A DNA stretch of 40,474 bases from Clostridiales bacterium (GTDB taxonomy: Bacteria; Bacillota; Clostridia; Lachnospirales; Lachnospiraceae), in the NCBI GenBank assembly GCA_012519565.1, contig JAAYPX010000084.1:1-40474 (forward strand). Direction: 5' to 3'. This document shows, in pieces, positions 1-9,101 of the stretch. The position numbers were made by a program, and so were the translations under genes. The notes beneath the pieces are model-generated. The model was given only the letters and a program-made list of their open reading frames with translations. It was not told the origin of the DNA and did not search any database. The number at the start of each line of letters is the position of its first letter. The stretch's first letter is position 1.

Positions 1-259
1 ACAGGGATTTTATGCTCTTTTTTAAGTAAGATTATAATGATTAATCCACAAAAATGAACTGTTTGCAACAATATGGTGAGTAAACCTTTAGTTTTATATC
101 ACCGTGAATAATTCAGGTTAAATTATCTTCAGATAGCTATAGAGAATATATACATTTGGCAACAATATAAAATAGAAATATATTATTAAAAAATATCCAC
201 TTAATTATAAATGAAAGTGCTATTTTGCAGAGTTGCCTCTATGCAAAGGGGAAATTAAT

Positions 260-2341
260 ATGAAATCAATAAGACAGAAATTACTAGTGTACATAATGCT
301 ACTTGTGTCAACGCCCATTGTAATTACAACCGCTATGAATATTATTACTATGCAGAAGAATTACGAGACTGAATTGGCGGAAAATAATATGATGCTAGCC
401 AGTTCAATTGCTGATCAAGTATCGGCTTTTATTACAGAAGCCTATTCAATGACTGAACAAGTTGCATTAAATAAAATTATAAATTACACACCGGAAGAGC
501 AAAATGAGATTTTGATGAATATATATCGAAAACATCCGTATTTTGAGCAATTATATGTTCAGGATATTGAGGGTAGGCAAACGGCTATGACATCTGGAGA
601 TTTGCTAGATGTATCTGACCGCTGGTGGTTTATTAAGGCTAAAGAGGAGCAAGCTTCCTTTGTAAGTAAATCTTACTTTGATTTAATAAGCAATGCACCT
701 GTAGCAACAATTGCTATTCCTATTTATGATGGGGATAAGGCCCTAGGAGTTATGGCAGTGGACATTAAATTAGATGAGTTGCAAAAGAGGGTGCAAAAAT
801 ATAATGAAGGAAGTAGATATGCCTTTGTTATAGATGGTGACGGGGTAGTTATTGCCCATCCAGATTCCATGCAAATATCTGAGTTGTATAATTATAAGAC
901 TTTAAAAAAGACCCTATTAAAAAGGGATGAAAAGGGTGCTGTTATAGCTGATGAAAACCGTAACCATGTGACAGAGGAGCAAGATATTGAGGTTCCAGAT
1001 GAGCTAAAACAAATTATAGAGAAAGCATTAAATGGTGAAGAGGGGTCAGCAAGTTATAAAGATAGTAAGGGAGTAAATGTTGTTAGTGCTTATAAAAGCA
1101 TTTCACTTCCTGGTAATTCAGATAACTGGGCAGTAATAACTGTAGAGAATAAGGTAGATGCAATGGCTTTTATATACAATATATTCGATTTAAATGCCAT
1201 AATTGGCCTTATATCAATTTTCCTATCAGCAATATTTATAAGAATTATGGCTGGTAGAATTGCAGATCCTATTATTAAGGCTGCTGAATATTTGAAAGTA
1301 ATTGCCCAGGGTAACTTTGTGATTGATGTGGATAGTAAATTGATGTCAAGAAAAGATGAAATCGGAATTATGACAACAGGTATTCAGTTAATGAAGGAAT
1401 CCCTTAAGGCTTTAACCATGAAAGTTTCAGATGAAGCAGTAAATATTCAAAATAAGGTGGAACTTGTCCTAGGTGAAATAAATGAGTTAAACACCAATCT
1501 GGAAGGGATTTCAGCAACCACTGAACAGCTTTCAGCCAATAGTGAAGAGACAGCAGCATCTACCCAGGAAATGACGGCAACCACCCAGGAGATTGAGAGG
1601 GCAGCTCAAACAATTGCAGAAAGTTCAGGAAAGGGAGCCCTTGCCGCTAAAGATATAAGTGAAAGGGCGGAAATAACTAAAGAGAAAGTAAATCTGTCAA
1701 TTCAAAAAACTATTGATATTTTCACTGAATCAAAAAGACATCTTGAGAATGCGATTGAAGAGTCTAAGGTGGTAGAAGAAATTAATGTTCTCTCAGCATC
1801 AATTATGGGAATAGCAGAGCAGACCAATTTATTGGCAATAAATGCTGCAATAGAAGCAGCTAGAGCAGGAGAGTCAGGAAAAGGATTTGCAGTTGTTGCC
1901 AATGAGATTACTAAATTAGCAGATCAAGCCAAGGCTACTGTGAAGAAAATTACAGAAGTAACCTCCACCGTTATTGGTGCCGTTGATAATCTATCCAGTA
2001 ATGCCAACAATCTCTTATCATTTGTATCTAAGGATGTGGAAGATGATTATAAAGACATGCTAGAAATTGCAGAAAAATATCGTGAAGATGCCAAATATGT
2101 AGAAGATCTGGTAATAGAGTTCAGTGCCACTTCCGAGGAGTTACTGGCTTCAATTGAAAATATGGCCCATTCCATTGAAGGAGTGGCTATATCGGCTAAT
2201 GAAAGTGCTACAGGAACTGCAGAGATAGCTGCCAGTGTGTCAGAAGCTAATATAAAATCTAGCAATGTAAAGGATGAAATTAAAGAGACAAAAGAAAGTT
2301 CGTATAATTTAAAAGCAGAAATAGCTAAATTTAAGTTTTAA
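260..2341 (+). CDS. methyl-accepting chemotaxis protein (N-terminal TM, Cache-like extracellular sensor, HAMP, MCP signalling domain)
   Basis: Hairpin-tip motif [38 protein letters not shown]. The internal ATG at 260 follows an aagggga SD and is preferred over the 233 start in the track. Confidence 0.95.
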   Translation: MKSIRQKLLVYIMLLVSTPIVITTAMNIITMQKNYETELAENNMMLASSIADQVSAFITEAYSMTEQVALNKIINYTPEEQNEILMNIYRKHPYFEQLYVQDIEGRQTAMTSGDLLDVSDRWWFIKAKEEQASFVSKSYFDLISNAPVATIAIPIYDGDKALGVMAVDIKLDELQKRVQKYNEGSRYAFVIDGDGVVIAHPDSMQISELYNYKTLKKTLLKRDEKGAVIADENRNHVTEEQDIEVPDELKQIIEKALNGEEGSASYKDSKGVNVVSAYKSISLPGNSDNWAVITVENKVDAMAFIYNIFDLNAIIGLISIFLSAIFIRIMAGRIADPIIKAAEYLKVIAQGNFVIDVDSKLMSRKDEIGIMTTGIQLMKESLKALTMKVSDEAVNIQNKVELVLGEINELNTNLEGISATTEQLSANSEETAASTQEMTATTQEIERAAQTIAESSGKGALAAKDISERAEITKEKVNLSIQKTIDIFTESKRHLENAIEESKVVEEINVLSASIMGIAEQTNLLAINAAIEAARAGESGKGFAVVANEITKLADQAKATVKKITEVTSTVIGAVDNLSSNANNLLSFVSKDVEDDYKDMLEIAEKYREDAKYVEDLVIEFSATSEELLASIENMAHSIEGVAISANESATGTAEIAASVSEANIKSSNVKDEIKETKESSYNLKAEIAKFKF

Positions 2342-2393
2342 AGGCTGATTATGGTGCAGTATATCTGCCTTTGAAGTAAAGTATATAATATAA

Positions 2394-2501
2394 GGGTATA
2401 GAGGAAGCTGATATGTTATATGCTCCCTACTAAGTAGACAAGTGAAATAACCAAAACTTGTCACTTGGGAGGGAACATATCATTTTAATCCCTCTATACC
2501 C
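2394..2501. repeat. palindromic intergenic element, copy 1 (nested inverted repeats)
   Basis: Outer arms gggtatagagg (2394-2404) / cctctataccc (2491-2501). Inner arms tgctccctactaagtagacaagt / acttgtcacttgggagggaaca. The core recurs inverted at 23567-23646. Confidence 0.8.
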
Positions 2502-2516
2502 AATTTGATTTATGAC

Positions 2517-3305
2517 TTATTCTAAATTAAGTTTTTTCTGAAAAATATAATCTGTTATAAAGTAGAATGCAAAGTTGGATATAATATTAAAGATAATGGT
2601 TAATGGAATTATTAATTGTGGTATTGTTTCCATTTCATCAAAGCTTATACCTGAGATTAAGCCTAGTAATAAGAGGATAGCTATTAATATAATCTGTATT
2701 ACAGTAGAAATAGCTATATAGGCACCAAAGGCACCAATAATTCTATGACCAGTAAACAATTGACCTATGGCTATAGAGGCATAAATTGTAAGTATTCTGT
2801 TGATAATGCTAATAAGTAAGAGTACTATTAATTCTATAAGAAGAATTTTAGTATTGCTTACACCGAAAGCTGCATCTATTTCATTTTTTGTTAAGTAGAA
2901 CAACTCTTTAATAAAATATGAAAATTCTGTATTATCAAAAACAATTAGTAGAGATGCGATTACAGCAACCAAGCTAAGCAAAGTCCATATACATGAAATT
3001 ATTAATTTTGAGTTTATTAATTGTCGGGATTTTACCGGCAAGGTAAACATCAAATATCCTTCATCGGTCATTAGATTTTTATAAAACCGTATAATTACTA
3101 TAACAAAGGTAACAACTACAACAGCTATGATAGAAACGAAATAAGTAAATGTTACAAAATTTGGAATAACTTTCAAAGCTCCCTTAAATAAATCTACACT
3201 TAATACAAGCTTGTTTACTACAGATAATACTAGCAGTATCAAAAATAAAGGACCAAGGATTCTGCCAGTAGCTTTAAATTCGTGTTTTATTAATTTTCCT
3301 AGCAT
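2517..3305 (-). CDS. ABC-2 type transporter permease, multi-pass membrane protein
   Basis: Hydrophobic polytopic protein overlapping the start of an ABC ATPase gene in a GntR-ATPase-permease operon. Confidence 0.8.
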   Translation of the reverse strand: MLGKLIKHEFKATGRILGPLFLILLVLSVVNKLVLSVDLFKGALKVIPNFVTFTYFVSIIAVVVVTFVIVIIRFYKNLMTDEGYLMFTLPVKSRQLINSKLIISCIWTLLSLVAVIASLLIVFDNTEFSYFIKELFYLTKNEIDAAFGVSNTKILLIELIVLLLISIINRILTIYASIAIGQLFTGHRIIGAFGAYIAISTVIQIILIAILLLLGLISGISFDEMETIPQLIIPLTIIFNIISNFAFYFITDYIFQKKLNLE

Positions 3306-3997
3306 TTGAACACCTCCCTAAATAATGCATCTACAGACTTGCCATTACTGGATCTTATTTCATCTACAGAAGCATGTAGAGATAAAGAACCGTTTTTTAT
3401 AAAAACAACTTCGTCCAGTACGTTTTCAATGTCGGCAATTAAATGGGTAGATATAATAACTGTGGCATTTTCGTTGTAGTTGGTTATAATAGTATTTAAA
3501 ATATAGTCTCTGGCAGCAGGATCCACACCGCCAATGGGTTCATCCAGGCAGTAAAGATCAGCGTTACGGCTCATAACCAATATTAATTGTATCTTCTCTT
3601 TAGTACCTTTGGATAAAGATTTAAGCCTCTTATCTGGTTCTAACTGAAGGCGTTTTAGCATTTCATAAGCCTTGTTTTTGTCAAAATCCTCATAGAAATC
3701 AGCAAAGAAATCAATGGTTTCTGATACTCGCATCCACTCAGCTAGATATGTTCTTTCTGGCAAATAAGAAACTATTTTTTTGGTTTCTATACCAGGTTCT
3801 CTATTCTTGATTAAGAGCTGACCTGAAGTTGGCACTAAAAGCCCGTTAATCAACTTGATTAAAGTGGTTTTACCACTCCCATTGGGGCCTAGTAACCCTA
3901 TAATACGCCCTTTTTCCAAGGTTAAGTCTATATTGGATAGGGCAGTTACATTTGTAAAAGTTTTAGTAAGTGATTTACACTCTAATATTGCACCCAT
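3299..3997 (-). CDS. ABC transporter ATP-binding protein (YtrB-like)
   Basis: Walker A GLLGPNGSGKTTL, signature-like LSKGTKEKIQL, Walker B ADLYCLDEP. Confidence 0.95.
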   Translation of the reverse strand: MGAILECKSLTKTFTNVTALSNIDLTLEKGRIIGLLGPNGSGKTTLIKLINGLLVPTSGQLLIKNREPGIETKKIVSYLPERTYLAEWMRVSETIDFFADFYEDFDKNKAYEMLKRLQLEPDKRLKSLSKGTKEKIQLILVMSRNADLYCLDEPIGGVDPAARDYILNTIITNYNENATVIISTHLIADIENVLDEVVFIKNGSLSLHASVDEIRSSNGKSVDALFREVFKC

Positions 3998-4023
3998 ATT
4001 ATCAAACTCCTATCTACTCTAAT

Positions 4024-4416
4024 TTACTTGTTAAATTGTTTCCCATCTAGATTATCTGATTCTGATATGTCTTTAATTAAGCTTATAATTTCATCCAAAT
4101 TGAATCCCATCTGCATCATCTTCTCTAAAAATTCTAAAACTTGATTTTTCACTGATTGCCCCCTTAACTTTTTTATCAATGTTTCATCTGAAGTAATATA
4201 ACGGCCACTGGTTCTGTTGGCATGAACTAAACCTGTTCTTTCCAATTCTGCCAGTGCTTTTTGCATTGTATTGGGATTTACAGTCGCTTCAGTGGCTAAA
4301 TCCCTAACTGAAGGTAGTTTATCACCTGGTTTATAATATCCAGATATAATTCGCTCCTGTATCTGCTCAATCAATTGAAGATATAATGGACGTTCGGAAT
4401 TAAGTTCCCATTGCAT
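4024..4416 (-). CDS. GntR family transcriptional regulator, YtrA subfamily
   Basis: N-terminal wHTH PLYLQLIEQIQERIISGYYKPGDKLPSVRDLATEATVNPNTMQKALAELERTGL, with a short C-terminus and no effector domain. Confidence 0.93.
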   Translation of the reverse strand: MQWELNSERPLYLQLIEQIQERIISGYYKPGDKLPSVRDLATEATVNPNTMQKALAELERTGLVHANRTSGRYITSDETLIKKLRGQSVKNQVLEFLEKMMQMGFNLDEIISLIKDISESDNLDGKQFNK

Positions 4417-4456
4417 TTATTATCTCCTTTCTCTTAGCCTGGAAGTAGTAATTTAA

Positions 4457-4512
4457 ACTGTACTATTGTACTACTGTATTAGTGTATTAAGTGGTTAATA
4501 CAATAGTACAGT
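4457..4512. promoter_or_regulatory. candidate GntR/YtrA-type operator cluster
   Basis: Perfect 14-bp inverted repeat ACTGTACTATTGTA (4457-4470) / TACAATAGTACAGT (4499-4512). Near-direct repeat TGTATTAGTGTATTA at 4475-4489. Located just upstream of the GntR gene. Confidence 0.65.
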
Positions 4513-4575
4513 AATTTTTGAATTTTGTCAACATATTATGAAAAAATAGATTAATAAAATGCAATTGCAATTAAT

Positions 4576-5010
4576 TTGCTTGATTTGACAATGTTATCCT
4601 ATTACAATGTTTACATGGAATATTACTTTAACGATAATCTTGATTATTATACACAAGTGGATAGAAAGGCACCTGCAAATTATAATATAGGTCCTTTGCT
4701 AAAACCTAGTATATTGGATAAATTAGCTCAAAGTTTAATCAAGCACAAGATAGATATCTCCAATCTAGTTATCCTTGCCCAATATTTAATTGAAAAAATA
4801 ATACCTTTTCTTGATACAGCTTCCAAGGGTGTAATATTTGATAAAGTACTGAGCGGTCAGCTAGACTGGCATTTAGTAAAAGTTATCCTTCCCTATGCAG
4901 ATTATATGATAGATCCAATAGAAGCTGCAGTTTTAGATGGAGCCCTTCCCTATGAGGTAATGGGGATGATAGAAGCTGAGGGATATGCGGAATATGTAAG
5001 TAATACCTAG
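4576..5010 (+). CDS. hypothetical protein, no family recognised; start uncertain (TTG 4576, ATG 4591 or ATG 4615)
   Basis: 144-aa ORF divergent from the GntR operon; no motif recognised. Confidence 0.6.
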   Translation: MLDLTMLSYYNVYMEYYFNDNLDYYTQVDRKAPANYNIGPLLKPSILDKLAQSLIKHKIDISNLVILAQYLIEKIIPFLDTASKGVIFDKVLSGQLDWHLVKVILPYADYMIDPIEAAVLDGALPYEVMGMIEAEGYAEYVSNT

Positions 5011-5023
5011 TGACCTTCCTTGG

Positions 5024-5052
5024 TTGACAAAAGCCTAAATAATCGTTAATAT
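5024..5052 (+). promoter_or_regulatory. sigma-A type promoter for the RpiB-family gene
   Basis: TTGACA (5024-5029), 17-nt spacer, TAATAT (5047-5052). Confidence 0.65.
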
Positions 5053-5115
5053 AAAGATGGAAAGATTTTAATCTTTATATAGACTATTAATTTAGAAAAG
5101 AAAGGATGTTAGATA

Positions 5116-5754
5116 ATGAGAATAGCATTAATTAATGAAAACAGCCAGGCGGCTAAGAATGAGCTTGTTTACAACACACTGAAAAAAGTTGTTGAGCCAA
5201 TGGGTCATGTTGTTGATAATTATGGTATGTATTCTGCAGAAGATGAGGCACAACTTACCTATGTTCAGAATGGTATCTTAACAGCTATATTATTAAACTC
5301 TGGAGCAGCTGATTATGTAATTACTGGATGTGGAACTGGAGCAGGTGCAATGCTTGCAGCTAACAGCTTCGCAGGAGTATTATGTGGTCTTGTAGTTGAT
5401 CCAAGTGATGCTTACATGTTTGCTCAGATTAATGATGGTAACGCAGTATCCTTACCATTTGCTAAAGGTTTTGGTTGGGGAGCAGAATTAAATCTTGAGT
5501 ATGTATTCGAAAAATTATTTGGCTTTGGTTCTGGTAATGGATATCCTAAGGATAGAGTTATTCCTGAGCAAAGAAATAAGAAAATACTTGATGAAGTTAA
5601 GAAACATTCCCACACTGATCTTATTACAGCACTTAAAAACATCGATCAAGATTTAGTTAAGGGAGCAGTTGCAGGTCCTAAGTTTAAGGAATTATTCTTT
5701 GCTAACTGCAAGGATGAGAAAATCGCTGAATACATTAAGACATTAGTAGACTAA
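5116..5754 (+). CDS. RpiB/LacA/LacB family sugar-phosphate isomerase
   Basis: N-terminal MRIALINENSQAAKNELVYNTL and VITGCGTGAGAMLAANSFAGVLCGLV, as in RpiB-like isomerases. Confidence 0.85.
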   Translation: MRIALINENSQAAKNELVYNTLKKVVEPMGHVVDNYGMYSAEDEAQLTYVQNGILTAILLNSGAADYVITGCGTGAGAMLAANSFAGVLCGLVVDPSDAYMFAQINDGNAVSLPFAKGFGWGAELNLEYVFEKLFGFGSGNGYPKDRVIPEQRNKKILDEVKKHSHTDLITALKNIDQDLVKGAVAGPKFKELFFANCKDEKIAEYIKTLVD

Positions 5755-5795
5755 TTACATATTATTTGTTTATATGTAGATATTAAGTATACGAG

Positions 5796-5863
5796 GCTAC
5801 TTCAAAAATAAATAGGGTATATAGGTGTGATGTTACACTTATATACCCTTATTTTGAAGTAGC
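5796..5863. terminator. long imperfect hairpin, probable terminator or palindromic element
   Basis: gctacttcaaaaataaatagggtatataggtgt pairs with acacttatatacccttattttgaagtagc, lying between rpiB-like and recG. Confidence 0.6.
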
Positions 5864-5895
5864 TTTATTATTTATAAAGCCATCCAAATGTATGT

Positions 5896-5924
5896 TTGCA
5901 TATCTTGGATGGGTAAGTTATAAT
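5896..5924 (+). promoter_or_regulatory. sigma-A type promoter upstream of recG
   Basis: TTGCAT (5896-5901), 17-nt spacer, TATAAT (5919-5924). Confidence 0.55.
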
Positions 5925-6005
5925 ACATATAATTAAGGTCTTACATACAAATAAGTGGCTTATTTTAAATTATATGGATTATGATTTTGAGTAAAGGTGG
6001 TATAT

Positions 6006-8042
6006 ATGCGGTACCAAGATAGAATAAATGTAATTAAGGGAATTGGAGAGAAAACGGAGCGGATTTTTAATAAATTGAGCATTGAAACCGTTCAAGATCT
6101 AATAGAACACTACCCCAGGGGGTATGAAGAGTTTGCAAAGCCTATACCTATCTTAAACATACAGGAGGGAGTAACCCTTGCTATAGAGGCAACAGTTCAT
6201 ATGACTCCTAAGATTAAAAGGGTGAGGAACTTACAAATTATTAATGTAGTTGTCAAGGATGCTTCTGGTTTTATGAATTTAACCTGGTTTAATATGCCCT
6301 TTCTACAGAAAACATTAAGAACTGGATATCGATATATTTTTCGTGGAAAAGTAGTAAGAAAAAATGGAGTTTTGGTGATAGAACAGCCCAAAATATACAG
6401 CAAAGAAGAGTATTATAGACTACTGAATATATTACAGCCTATCTATCCTTTAACAGAGGGACTTACTAACAATGCTGTTATTAAAGCTGTTAAACAAGTA
6501 ATTGATAAACTAGACTTTGCTAAGGATTATATACCTAAAAAAATAGTCAAAGAATATGATTTAATGGATAGAACAAAGGCATTAAAGGAAATCCATTTTC
6601 CAAAGAATAAGGATATTATGATAAAGGCCAGAAAGAGATTGGTCTTTGATGAGTTTTTCTTATATTCTCTAGCCCTTAGAAAATTAAGAGAAAGTAAAAT
6701 ACAGATAAAAACAGATTATCTTATGACAGAGCAGCAGGAATGTGATGATTTATTAAGTAATTTGCCTTATAAATTAACCAAGGCCCAGATGAAAGTGTGG
6801 GAAGAACTTAAAGCAGATTTACAAGGTCAAAGTGCAATGAATCGCCTAATTCAGGGAGATGTAGGTTCTGGTAAGACAGTAATAGCAATACTGGCTCTTC
6901 TAATGACGGCTAAAAATGGATATCAAGCTTGTTTTATGGTACCAACCGAAGTTTTAGCTAAACAACACTATAACTCCCTTGTGGACATGCTCTCATCATT
7001 TGGTGTATCTATATGCTTGTTGGTAGGTTCCATGACAGCAAAGGAGAAAAGGGAAGCTTACGAGGCTATTAAAAATCATGAGGTTGATATTATTGTAGGT
7101 ACCCATGCCCTTATTCAAGAGAAAGTGGAGTATAATAAATTGGCTCTGGTAATAACTGATGAGCAGCATCGCTTTGGGGTAAAGCAAAGAGAGGCACTGA
7201 TGACCAAAGGGGGACAACCCCATGTGCTGGTTATGAGTGCAACTCCCATACCAAGAACACTGGCTATCATTCTTTACGGAGATTTAGATATTTCTATTAT
7301 TGATGAACTTCCTGCCAGACGTCTTCCTATTAAAAACTGTGTGGTAGAAACCAGTTACAGACCTAGCGCTTATCGTTTTATTGATAATCAGGTAGAGGAA
7401 GGTAGGCAGGCTTATGTTATCTGTCCAATGGTGGAAGAAAGCGAAGCAATTGAGGCGGAGAATGTTATTGACTACTGTGAGCAGTTAAAAGCAAGTCTTA
7501 AACTGGGTACCACTGTGGAATATCTCCATGGTAAGATGAAAGCCAAAGAGAAAAATGATGTAATGGAGCGGTTCGCCCAAGGGCAGATCAGTGTACTGGT
7601 ATCAACCACAGTAGTGGAGGTAGGAGTTAATGTGCCCAATGCCACGGTAATGATGGTTGAGAATGCAGAAAGATTTGGTTTAGCCCAGCTTCATCAGTTA
7701 AGGGGACGAGTTGGTAGAGGGGAGCATCAGTCCTATTGTATCTTTGTCTGCGGTAGCAGTAGCAAGGTGGCTAAGGAACGGCTGGAGATATTAAACAAGT
7801 CTAATAATGGTTTTTACATTGCTGAGGAAGATTTAAAATTACGGGGGCCTGGAGATATGTTTGGAATAAGGCAAAGTGGTTCCTTGGAATTTAAATTAGG
7901 TGATGTATTCAATGATTCCATGGTATTAAAGCAGGCAGCAGAGGCTGTTAAAAGATTAAGTGACCAGGAAGTCCATGGTATATTTGAAGCCAATCCATAT
8001 TTGGAAGATAAAGTCTTAGGCAATATCAATGGAACCCTTTAA
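6006..8042 (+). CDS. recG: ATP-dependent DNA helicase RecG
   Basis: Walker A LIQGDVGSGKTVIA, motif VITDEQHRFGVKQR, HQLRGRVGRGEHQSYC. ATG at 6006 after aaaggtgg is the likely start; the track uses GTG 5997. Confidence 0.97.
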   Translation: MRYQDRINVIKGIGEKTERIFNKLSIETVQDLIEHYPRGYEEFAKPIPILNIQEGVTLAIEATVHMTPKIKRVRNLQIINVVVKDASGFMNLTWFNMPFLQKTLRTGYRYIFRGKVVRKNGVLVIEQPKIYSKEEYYRLLNILQPIYPLTEGLTNNAVIKAVKQVIDKLDFAKDYIPKKIVKEYDLMDRTKALKEIHFPKNKDIMIKARKRLVFDEFFLYSLALRKLRESKIQIKTDYLMTEQQECDDLLSNLPYKLTKAQMKVWEELKADLQGQSAMNRLIQGDVGSGKTVIAILALLMTAKNGYQACFMVPTEVLAKQHYNSLVDMLSSFGVSICLLVGSMTAKEKREAYEAIKNHEVDIIVGTHALIQEKVEYNKLALVITDEQHRFGVKQREALMTKGGQPHVLVMSATPIPRTLAIILYGDLDISIIDELPARRLPIKNCVVETSYRPSAYRFIDNQVEEGRQAYVICPMVEESEAIEAENVIDYCEQLKASLKLGTTVEYLHGKMKAKEKNDVMERFAQGQISVLVSTTVVEVGVNVPNATVMMVENAERFGLAQLHQLRGRVGRGEHQSYCIFVCGSSSKVAKERLEILNKSNNGFYIAEEDLKLRGPGDMFGIRQSGSLEFKLGDVFNDSMVLKQAAEAVKRLSDQEVHGIFEANPYLEDKVLGNINGTL

Positions 8043-8129
8043 AGATAGGATTTTACTTTTTATTTTTGCACAATTATAGTATAATATTACTTAAATGGCA
8101 TTACCTATATTTATTAGAGAAGGTATATT

Positions 8130-9101
8130 ATGGAAGCGAATAAACTGGATAGAAGTAGAACAATAAATTCAAAATTGGTTGTGGTCATACCCATATATCA
8201 AGAGGGAAGCCATATAAAGCAATCCATTGGAAGAATCGAAGAAATACTTGTAAAGCATCAGATACGCCATGAATTTGTTTTGGTAGATGATGGCTCTAAG
8301 GATAATTCATGGCAACAACTGGAGGAATTAGCCAGTGTCAATAGCCATATAACGGCTTTGAGGCTTAGCCGTAATTTTGGCAAAGAATCAGCCATTTGTG
8401 CTGGCCTTGAATATGCAGATGGTGATATGGTGCTGGTTATGGATGCGGATTTACAGCATCCCCCTGAGCTGATTCCCCAGATGGTGGAGGCCTGGCTAGA
8501 GGGATATGATGTGGTAGAAGGGGTGAAGAGTTCTAGAGGCAAAGAGAATCCTATCTATAGGTCTTTGGCTAATCTTTTTTACTTTATCATCCGTAAGACT
8601 TCCGATGTAGATTTAGATAAGGCTTCTGATTATAAATTAATGGATAGAAAAGTTATAGAGGCTTGGAGAAAGATGCCGGAACGGGCGGTGTTTTTTCGAG
8701 GTATGTCAGTCTGGGTAGGCTTTAATCGTAAACAGATTAGCTTTGATGTTGCCGATAGGACCAGTGGTGAATCCAAATGGTCATTTATTCGTTTGGTAAG
8801 ATTGGCCATAAATGCAATAACATCCTACACATCCTTACCGCTTCATTTAATAACTTTATTAGGGTCAATTATGTTTTTAGGTGGTCTTATACTGGGCATT
8901 CAGACGCTTTTTATGAAATTTTCTGGAAGGGCCACTGATGGTTTTACAACAGTGATATTGTTGCTTTTACTTATCGGAAGTTCTATAATGATCAGCCTTG
9001 GCATTATAGGAATATATCTAGCTAAAATATACAAGGAAGTAAAAGCAAGGCCAAGATATCTGGTAGCAAGTTGTATCAAAGGCGGTGAAAAGCAATGCTA
9101 G
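8130..9101 (+). CDS. GT2 family glycosyltransferase, GtrB/ArnC/DPM1-like with two C-terminal TM helices
   Basis: VVIPIYQEGSHI, FVLVDDGSKDNSW, VMDADLQHPPEL and a C-terminal TM pair. Confidence 0.9.
   Translation: MEANKLDRSRTINSKLVVVIPIYQEGSHIKQSIGRIEEILVKHQIRHEFVLVDDGSKDNSWQQLEELASVNSHITALRLSRNFGKESAICAGLEYADGDMVLVMDADLQHPPELIPQMVEAWLEGYDVVEGVKSSRGKENPIYRSLANLFYFIIRKTSDVDLDKASDYKLMDRKVIEAWRKMPERAVFFRGMSVWVGFNRKQISFDVADRTSGESKWSFIRLVRLAINAITSYTSLPLHLITLLGSIMFLGGLILGIQTLFMKFSGRATDGFTTVILLLLLIGSSIMISLGIIGIYLAKIYKEVKARPRYLVASCIKGGEKQC

Noticed and set aside
1-232. Possible riboswitch or regulatory repeats upstream of the MCP gene (gcaacaatat occurs twice)
   Set aside because: No recognisable c-di-GMP or other riboswitch core; a 10-bp AT-rich repeat is weak evidence.
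1702-2265. Antisense ORFs inside the MCP gene, and many similar short antisense ORFs in the track (e.g. 5424-5642, 7814-8029, 16122-16529, 32472-32828)
   Set aside because: They lie wholly opposite well-supported CDSs, have low-complexity or implausible composition and show no SD or family motif; they are shadow ORFs.
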